DNA of 11,050 bases from Deltaproteobacteria bacterium (GTDB taxonomy: Bacteria > Desulfobacterota > Binatia > Binatales > Binataceae). The position numbers were made by a program, and so were the translations under genes. The stretch is taken from positions 1-11,050 of the forward strand of contig DAHZDR010000236.1 in assembly GCA_027403435.1 (NCBI GenBank), given 5' to 3'. Shown here piece by piece: positions 6,771 through 11,050 of the stretch. Positions within the stretch are counted from its first letter, which is position 1. The number at the start of each line of letters is the position of its first letter. Under the pieces are notes generated by a model. It was not told the origin of the DNA, made no database searches, and saw only the letters and a program-made list of their open reading frames with translations.

Positions 6771-6787
6771 CGCGGCGCCGCGCCGCG
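6771..6787. repeat. Short GC hairpin in the gap before hpnI
   Basis: CGCGGCG (6771-6777) and CGCCGCG (6781-6787) form a 7-bp stem around CCG. It lies in the 96-bp gap between the small membrane ORF and hpnI (6756-6851), which otherwise shows neither a clear promoter nor a Shine-Dalgarno. In DNA this rich in GC such a stem could be chance. Confidence 0.3.
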
Positions 6788-6851
6788 GCGATCCGGTTCG
6801 GCCGGTAATTTCAATCGCGCCCACGCCCTTCCCGACGCGGCGCTTTTCGCC

Positions 6852-8009
6852 ATGAGCATCGTCGCCGGCTTCGCCGAAATCTGCGCGGTAATTTCGCTGG
6901 CCTATTACTTCGCCGCGATGCTCGCCGCGTGGCGCTTCGCCCGGATCATCGCCGCGCCGCCGGCGGCGATGCCTGCAATCATTCCGCAATGCGCCGTGCT
7001 GAAGCCGCTGCGCGGACTTGGCGCCAACCTCGCCGCCAATCTCACGAGCTACCTGGAACTGGATTATCCGCGCGCGGAATTTTACTTCGGCGTGTCCGAC
7101 GACGAAGATCGCGCGGCCGAAGTCCCGCTGGCGCTGCGCGATCAATATCGTTTCCGTCCGATCACGCTGGCCGTCGGCCAGGCGCCGGATTGCGCCAATC
7201 GCAAGGTCGGCAAGCTTATCCAGATGGCGGAGCTCGCCGCCACCGCCGACGCCTACCTCATCAGCGACGCCGATATCGCCGTCGAGCGGGACCATCTGCG
7301 CCGCGTCGCCGCCGAACTGTTCGCCCACGACCGCGTCGGCGTGGTCTCCTGTCTTTACCGCGCGCAACCCGGCGCGGCGCTCGCGGCGCGGCTCGAGGCG
7401 CTCGCCGTCAACACCGATTTCGCGCCGCTCGTGATGGTCTCGGCGGCGATCGAGCCGATGCGTTACGCGCTCGGCGCCACGATCGCAATCCGCCGCGCCA
7501 CGCTCGAGGAAATCGGCGGTTTCCGCGCGCTCAAGGATCTCCTCGCCGACGACTACTTTATCGGCAAGTTAGCCGCCGGCCGCGGATGGGAAGTGCGGTT
7601 CTCCTCGTCGCTGGTCACCACTCACGCCGCCGAGGAAAAATTCTCCGACTTCTGGAACCATCAGTTGCGCTGGGCGCGCACTTATCGCACCACCCGCCCG
7701 CTCAGTCTCGCGACGATCCTCCTGCATGGTCCGTTCTGGGCGCTGCTGGCGATCTTCGCGAGCGGGGCGGGAACGTTCGCGCTGAAACTGTTGATCGCGG
7801 TAATCGCGGCGCGCATCGCGATGGCCGCGTATGTGGCCGGCCGCGTGCTGGGCGTCCGCGGGCAAATGCGCGATCTGTGGCTCGTGCCGCTCAAGGATCT
7901 CTGCATGACCGGAATCTGGTTCGCGAGCCTGTTCAGCAACCGCGTGCTATGGGCGGGACGCCGGCTCGAGATCATGCGCGACGGCACGATGCGCGAAATT
8001 CATGGATAA
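6852..8009 (+). CDS. hpnI: Hopanoid glycosyltransferase HpnI (GT2/GT21, ceramide-glucosyltransferase-like)
   Basis: The 385-aa enzyme is predicted to transfer N-acetylglucosamine from UDP-GlcNAc to bacteriohopanetetrol on the cytoplasmic face of the inner membrane. It has an N-terminal membrane anchor (4-26), a GT-A domain and two C-terminal hydrophobic regions (about 287-330 and 343-362). The processive-type GT21 motifs are in order: VLKPLRG (49-55), VSDDEDR with Asp83/Asp84 (D1), ISDADIAV with Asp139 and Asp141 (D2), LLADDYFIGK with Asp233/Asp234 (D3), and HQLRWARTYR at 270-279. The last is the HpnI-type variant of (Q/R)xxRW, with His in the first position. The start ATG 6852 gives the expected N-terminus, although no Shine-Dalgarno is visible. 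The stop overlaps the next start by 8 bp, implying a shared transcript with the transporter gene. A generic ceramide-glucosyltransferase-like annotation is the alternative; the neighbouring hpnJ makes HpnI much more likely. Confidence 0.87.
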   Translation: MSIVAGFAEICAVISLAYYFAAMLAAWRFARIIAAPPAAMPAIIPQCAVLKPLRGLGANLAANLTSYLELDYPRAEFYFGVSDDEDRAAEVPLALRDQYRFRPITLAVGQAPDCANRKVGKLIQMAELAATADAYLISDADIAVERDHLRRVAAELFAHDRVGVVSCLYRAQPGAALAARLEALAVNTDFAPLVMVSAAIEPMRYALGATIAIRRATLEEIGGFRALKDLLADDYFIGKLAAGRGWEVRFSSSLVTTHAAEEKFSDFWNHQLRWARTYRTTRPLSLATILLHGPFWALLAIFASGAGTFALKLLIAVIAARIAMAAYVAGRVLGVRGQMRDLWLVPLKDLCMTGIWFASLFSNRVLWAGRRLEIMRDGTMREIHG

Positions 8010-8865
8010 TCCGCGCGCGCTCACCCTCTATCTGGCGATCGGCGTCGCCGCCAGCCTGTTGATGGCGATGGGGCTGCTGCTGATGAAAACGCGCGCCGCC
8101 AAGCTGCCCGAAGCGCGCGCGGGAACCTTCTTCCGCGCGCTCGCGGCGTGGCTTCGCGACCCGGTCTGGCTCGGCGCGCTCGCGATCCAGGCCGCCGGCT
8201 ACGCTCTCTATATCGCGGCGCTGGCCGACGCGCCGGTCTCACTGGTCGCGGTGATGATGCAGGGCGGAATCGCGCTGTTCGTGGTCTTTGCCGCGCTCTT
8301 CCTGCACGAGCACGCGGCGCCGCGGGAGTGGGCCGGAATCGCCGGAATCGTCGCCGCCATGGCGATGCTGGCGTTCTCGCTCGAAGTCGGCGCCGCCGAA
8401 GCTCCGCCCAATTTGCCGCGCCTCATCATAATTGGCGTGGTCTTCGCCGGATTGGCCGCCGCGCCGTTCGCTTCGGCCAAAGCGCGTCACAACGGCGCCG
8501 CCGCCGCCATCGCGTCGGGCGTCGCCTTCGGTCTCGGCAGTTTGTTCACGAAGGCGCTCACCGACTGGTTTCTCGCCGCCGCGAGCGTCGAAGTCGTCAT
8601 CCGCGCGCTATCGGACCCGTGGCTTTATTGCGCAAGCGCGGCGAATATCGCCGGCCTCGTGATGCTCCAGAACTCGTTCCATTCGGCGCGCGGGATTATC
8701 GCGATGCCGCTGTCGGCGGCCTGCTCCAACCTGGTGCCAATCATCGGCGGGATGGCGGCGTTCGGCGAAACTTTGCCGGCCGATCCGTTCGCCGCGGCGC
8801 TCAGAATCGGCGCCTTCGTCCTGACCGTCGCGGCCAGCGCGAGCCTCGCCACGGCGCCCCGCTAA
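8002..8865 (+). CDS. EamA/DMT-superfamily membrane transporter
   Basis: The protein has 287 aa and nine or ten predicted helices (about 8-28, 54-74, 79-100, 107-126, 139-156, 163-187, 206-224, 231-254 and 265-283). It shows the two-half repeat arrangement and small-residue-rich helices of drug/metabolite transporters. The first half has LADAPVSLVAVMMQGGIALFV-type packing around 75-94, and the second ends helix eight with PLSAACSNLVPIIGG (236-250) followed by GETLPADP, where EamA proteins typically have a short loop with a Gly-Glu. The start ATG 8002 lies inside the last codons of hpnI, so translation is probably coupled. Substrates in this superfamily vary widely and cannot be predicted. ArnE/ArnF, which move a lipid-linked sugar, and UndP-sugar flippases are related small multidrug-type proteins, so moving a modified hopanoid or its precursor is a reasonable but unproven idea. 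Its stop is nine bases from the end of the convergent CoA-transferase gene. Confidence 0.75.
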   Translation: MDNPRALTLYLAIGVAASLLMAMGLLLMKTRAAKLPEARAGTFFRALAAWLRDPVWLGALAIQAAGYALYIAALADAPVSLVAVMMQGGIALFVVFAALFLHEHAAPREWAGIAGIVAAMAMLAFSLEVGAAEAPPNLPRLIIIGVVFAGLAAAPFASAKARHNGAAAAIASGVAFGLGSLFTKALTDWFLAAASVEVVIRALSDPWLYCASAANIAGLVMLQNSFHSARGIIAMPLSAACSNLVPIIGGMAAFGETLPADPFAAALRIGAFVLTVAASASLATAPR

Positions 8866-8874
8866 CCCGCGGCG

Positions 8875-10065
8875 TCACGCGGTCGCGCCGAGCGCGCGCA
8901 ACTCCGCGATCTCCGCGTCGCCGTAGCCCGCCGCCCGCAACACTTCGTCCGTATGCTCCCCCAGCCGCGGCGGCATCAGCCGCTTCACCGAGCGCTCGCC
9001 GTCGATACTGATTGGAATATCGACGAACTTCATTTCGGGAATGCGAAAATCGGGCGCGACCGGCGGGAACATCCCGAGCTGATTGACCTGTTCGTCGGCG
9101 AAGACCTGGTCGAGCGTATTGATCGGACTGACCGGCACGCCGACTTCGTGAAGTTGTTCGATCAGCTCCGCGGTGCTTCGGCGGCTGGTCTCTTTTTCCA
9201 GAATCCCGTGCAATGCGATCCGGTTCGGCACGCGCACGCTGTTGCTCCTGAAGCGTGGATCGTCGGGCAGTCCGGACAAGCCGAGCGCGCCGCAGAATTT
9301 CGCGAACAGCCGATCGTTGCCCGCCGCCACCAGCGCCCATCCGTCGCTGGTTCGAAACGCCTCGTAGGGCGCCGCCGCCGGCGAAGTCGATCCGGCGGGT
9401 CCCTGCGCCTGTCCGGTCGCCATGTAACTGGTCATCATCAGCGCGGTCCACGTCACGCCCGTCTCCAGCAGGCTGGTGCGCACGCGCGAACCCTTGCCGG
9501 TCTTGCCGCGCTCGATAAGCGCGCCGAGAATTCCGCTGAACAGCCAGATTCCCGAACCCATGTCGATAATCGGCACGACCACGCGCGCCGGCGGCGTCCC
9601 CGGATGGCCGTTCATGCTGATAATGCCGGAATAGGCCTGACCCAGCGGATCATAGCCGGGCAGATTGCTGAGCGGTCCAAAATCGCCAAAGCCGCTGATC
9701 GAGGCGTAGATCAGACGGGAATTCTCGCGCGCCAGATCTTCGTGGCCGAGTCCGCGCGCTTCGCAGCTGCCGGGTTTCATCGAATGGACGAAAATGTCGG
9801 CGGTCCGCGCCAGACGCCGGACGATGTCGCGGCCGCGCGGATGGTCGAGGTCGGCGCAAAGCGATTTTTTGTTGCGGTTGAAGGCCAGCGACACCGCCGA
9901 TTCGCCCTGCCACAGCGGAGCGAACCGGCGGCCGTCGTCGCCCTGGCCCGGCCGCTCGACCTTGATTACGGTCGCGCCGAAGTCGCCGAGCAATTGCGTG
10001 CAATACGGTCCGGCCACGTTCTGCGTCAGATCGACCACCGTCAGCCCGTCCAATATCGCCGGCAT
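8875..10065 (-). CDS. Class III CoA-transferase (CaiB/BaiF family)
   Basis: The 396-aa length is typical. Family III enzymes move CoA between carboxylic acids through an enzyme-bound aspartyl intermediate, in the cytoplasm. The N-terminus has LDGLTVVDLTQNVAGPYCTQ (5-24), followed by LLGDFGATVIKVERP, the Rossmann-like CoA-binding start. NKKSLCADLDHPRG lies at 65-78, and the catalytic aspartate is predicted to be Asp168 in VVVPIIDMGSG, close to Asp169 of formyl-CoA transferase. The C-terminal part carries GVPVSPINTLDQVFAD and ends with PRLGEHTDEVLRAAGY, both common in the family. AAGGA-like AAGGA sits ten bases before the start. The substrate is unknown: sequence alone does not separate carnitine, formyl, succinyl or aromatic-acid types. 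The gene follows the SMP-30-like gene by 38 bp in the same direction, suggesting one transcript. It faces the EamA gene with only 9 bp between stop codons, too little for a separate terminator. Confidence 0.92.
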   Translation of the reverse strand: MPAILDGLTVVDLTQNVAGPYCTQLLGDFGATVIKVERPGQGDDGRRFAPLWQGESAVSLAFNRNKKSLCADLDHPRGRDIVRRLARTADIFVHSMKPGSCEARGLGHEDLARENSRLIYASISGFGDFGPLSNLPGYDPLGQAYSGIISMNGHPGTPPARVVVPIIDMGSGIWLFSGILGALIERGKTGKGSRVRTSLLETGVTWTALMMTSYMATGQAQGPAGSTSPAAAPYEAFRTSDGWALVAAGNDRLFAKFCGALGLSGLPDDPRFRSNSVRVPNRIALHGILEKETSRRSTAELIEQLHEVGVPVSPINTLDQVFADEQVNQLGMFPPVAPDFRIPEMKFVDIPISIDGERSVKRLMPPRLGEHTDEVLRAAGYGDAEIAELRALGATA

Positions 10066-10103
10066 CGCGACCCGTTCCTTTCCGCGGCTTGGCGTCGCGC
10101 GGG

Positions 10104-10958
10104 TTAGCTGAATTTCGCTTTCGGCACGGCGAGGTCCGGAATTTCCGCGCGCGTCTTCCAGATCGTGCCCTTCTTCGCCTTGTCCTCGGTGTTATCCGCC
10201 GTGACGATATAAAGGTCCGTGAGGTCTTTGCCGCCGAAGGTCACGCTGGTCACGAATTTCGCCGGAATCTTGAGCCGGAAATCGATTGTGCCGTTCGGCT
10301 TGAAGCGCACGATCTCGCCCGACTTCACAGTCGCGACCAGAACGCCGCCCTCCACGTCCACCGCAAGTCCGTCGGGCCAGCCTTCGGGAACTTTCGCGAA
10401 TACGCGGCGATCGGCGACGGTGCGATCCGCCTTCACGTCATAGACCCATACCGCCTGCGTGGTCGAATCCGCGTGATAGAGCAATTTGCGATCGGGGCTG
10501 AAGCCGAGGCCGTTGGTGACCTCGATGCCCTCCCAGAGCTTGCTGACTTTGCCGTCGGCATCGACGCGGAACAGATTGCCCGGCACCGGCTTTTGATCGG
10601 AGAGCGCGTCGAATTCAAGCGAACCGACGTAGATGCCGCCGTGGTCGTCGGGCTGAAGGTCGTTAAGCCCCTTGAGCGGGCGGCCTTCCCATTCGGTGAA
10701 AAGGTCGCGGCTCTGACCGGACGCTTCGTTCCAGTAAATCAACCCGCGTCCGGAGCATACCAGGCCGCCGCCTTCGTTGAAGGCGATTCCGCCGACGCCC
10801 TTGCGATTCGGGATCAGCGTTTCGATTTTGCCGTCGGGGCCGCGGCGAAAGACGCCGCCGTTGGGCACGTCGCTGAAAACGAGCCGGTTCCGATCATCGA
10901 CGCGCGGTCCTTCGAGCAGGCCGTATCCGCTGGCCAGAAGTTCCATTGTCGCAGCCAT
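10104..10958 (-). CDS. SMP-30/gluconolactonase/LRE-like beta-propeller hydrolase
   Basis: A six-bladed beta-propeller of 284 aa that in characterised relatives opens sugar lactones using one divalent metal. The expected metal ligands are Glu16 (LLEGPRVDD), Asn149 (EVTNGLGFSPD) and Asp197 (GWPDGLAVD), and Asn99 in KGLNDLQPDDHGGIYVG is the usual substrate-side residue. No signal peptide is seen, so it should be cytoplasmic. The start is ATG 10958, eight bases after a strong GGAGGG. A longer reading with GTG at 10997 would add 13 residues, putting the Shine-Dalgarno inside the coding region, and is less likely. Family members act on many lactones and some on organophosphates, so the substrate is open. 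It is probably co-transcribed with the CoA-transferase gene 38 bp downstream; the pairing suggests a catabolic path from a sugar acid or lactone to an acyl-CoA, but this is inference. Confidence 0.88.
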   Translation of the reverse strand: MAATMELLASGYGLLEGPRVDDRNRLVFSDVPNGGVFRRGPDGKIETLIPNRKGVGGIAFNEGGGLVCSGRGLIYWNEASGQSRDLFTEWEGRPLKGLNDLQPDDHGGIYVGSLEFDALSDQKPVPGNLFRVDADGKVSKLWEGIEVTNGLGFSPDRKLLYHADSTTQAVWVYDVKADRTVADRRVFAKVPEGWPDGLAVDVEGGVLVATVKSGEIVRFKPNGTIDFRLKIPAKFVTSVTFGGKDLTDLYIVTADNTEDKAKKGTIWKTRAEIPDLAVPKAKFS

Positions 10959-10966
10959 CGCGTATA

Positions 10967-10972
10967 CCCTCC
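10967..10972 (-). promoter_or_regulatory. Ribosome binding site that decides the SMP-30-like gene start
   Basis: GGAGGG on the minus strand is eight bases before ATG 10958-10956. This is the strongest Shine-Dalgarno in the window and rules in this start over the upstream GTG at 10997 and the ATG at 10946. Confidence 0.7.
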
Positions 10973-11050
10973 GTCGCGGGTTTACCACGATCCGCACGCG
11001 ATCGAAAAACGCTCCCCGCCGATCAGGCGTCGCCGCCGTCCGGCATCGGC

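Noticed and set aside
6929..8062. Long plus-strand frame inside hpnI
   Set aside because: Arg-rich shifted reading of hpnI; no domain pattern of its own.
8866..8882. Stem CCGCG/CGCGG between the convergent genes as a bidirectional terminator
   Set aside because: Only 5 bp, no T-run on either side and overlapping the coding end of the CoA-transferase; too weak to call.
8953..10107. Plus-strand frame opposite the CoA-transferase gene
   Set aside because: It is antisense to a gene with full-length CaiB/BaiF similarity and has no motif of its own.
11023..11049. Possible last codons of a further minus-strand gene ending at TGA 11025-11023
   Set aside because: Only eight codons are visible and all frames look alike at this length, so no gene can be supported.

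Overview
The window is high-GC, densely coded bacterial chromosome. Its core is a locus for decorating hopanoids: an HpnJ-type radical SAM enzyme, an HpnI-type glycosyltransferase and several membrane proteins around them. No rRNA, tRNA, CRISPR, insertion sequence or phage gene was seen. The organism is a hopanoid-producing, probably Gram-negative bacterium with CoA-linked catabolism. An alphaproteobacterium, an acidobacterium or a Binatota-like soil lineage would all fit, but nothing here fixes the phylum.

Layout, left to right. At the left edge, on the minus strand, are the first 49 codons of an enoyl-CoA hydratase (1-147). Diverging from it on the plus strand is a secreted gamma-glutamyltransferase (267-1961), then an ArnT-like GT39 membrane glycosyltransferase (2012-3781), which overlaps by ATGA a flippase-like PF03706 membrane protein (3778-4812) resembling HpnL. 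A non-coding gap of 204 bp follows. It holds a perfect 21-bp tandem duplication and a good sigma70-type promoter. Next come hpnJ (5017-6480), a perfect 16-bp inverted repeat, a short AT-richer two-helix membrane ORF (6543-6755), hpnI (6852-8009) and, overlapping it by 8 bp, an EamA/DMT-type transporter (8002-8865). Converging on this block from the right are a class III CoA-transferase (8875-10065) and an SMP-30/gluconolactonase-like gene (10104-10958), both on the minus strand.

How the genes may work together. In characterised hopanoid producers, HpnI puts N-acetylglucosamine on bacteriohopanetetrol, HpnK deacetylates it and HpnJ contracts the sugar ring to give the cyclitol ether. Here hpnJ and hpnI are present, hpnK is not in the window, and the pair is flanked by a GT39 transferase, a flippase-like protein and a DMT transporter. 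That set resembles a lipid-linked sugar transfer and flipping module, but its link to hopanoids is inference from position. The three genes for CoA or sugar-lactone metabolism at the edges look like separate catabolic neighbours.
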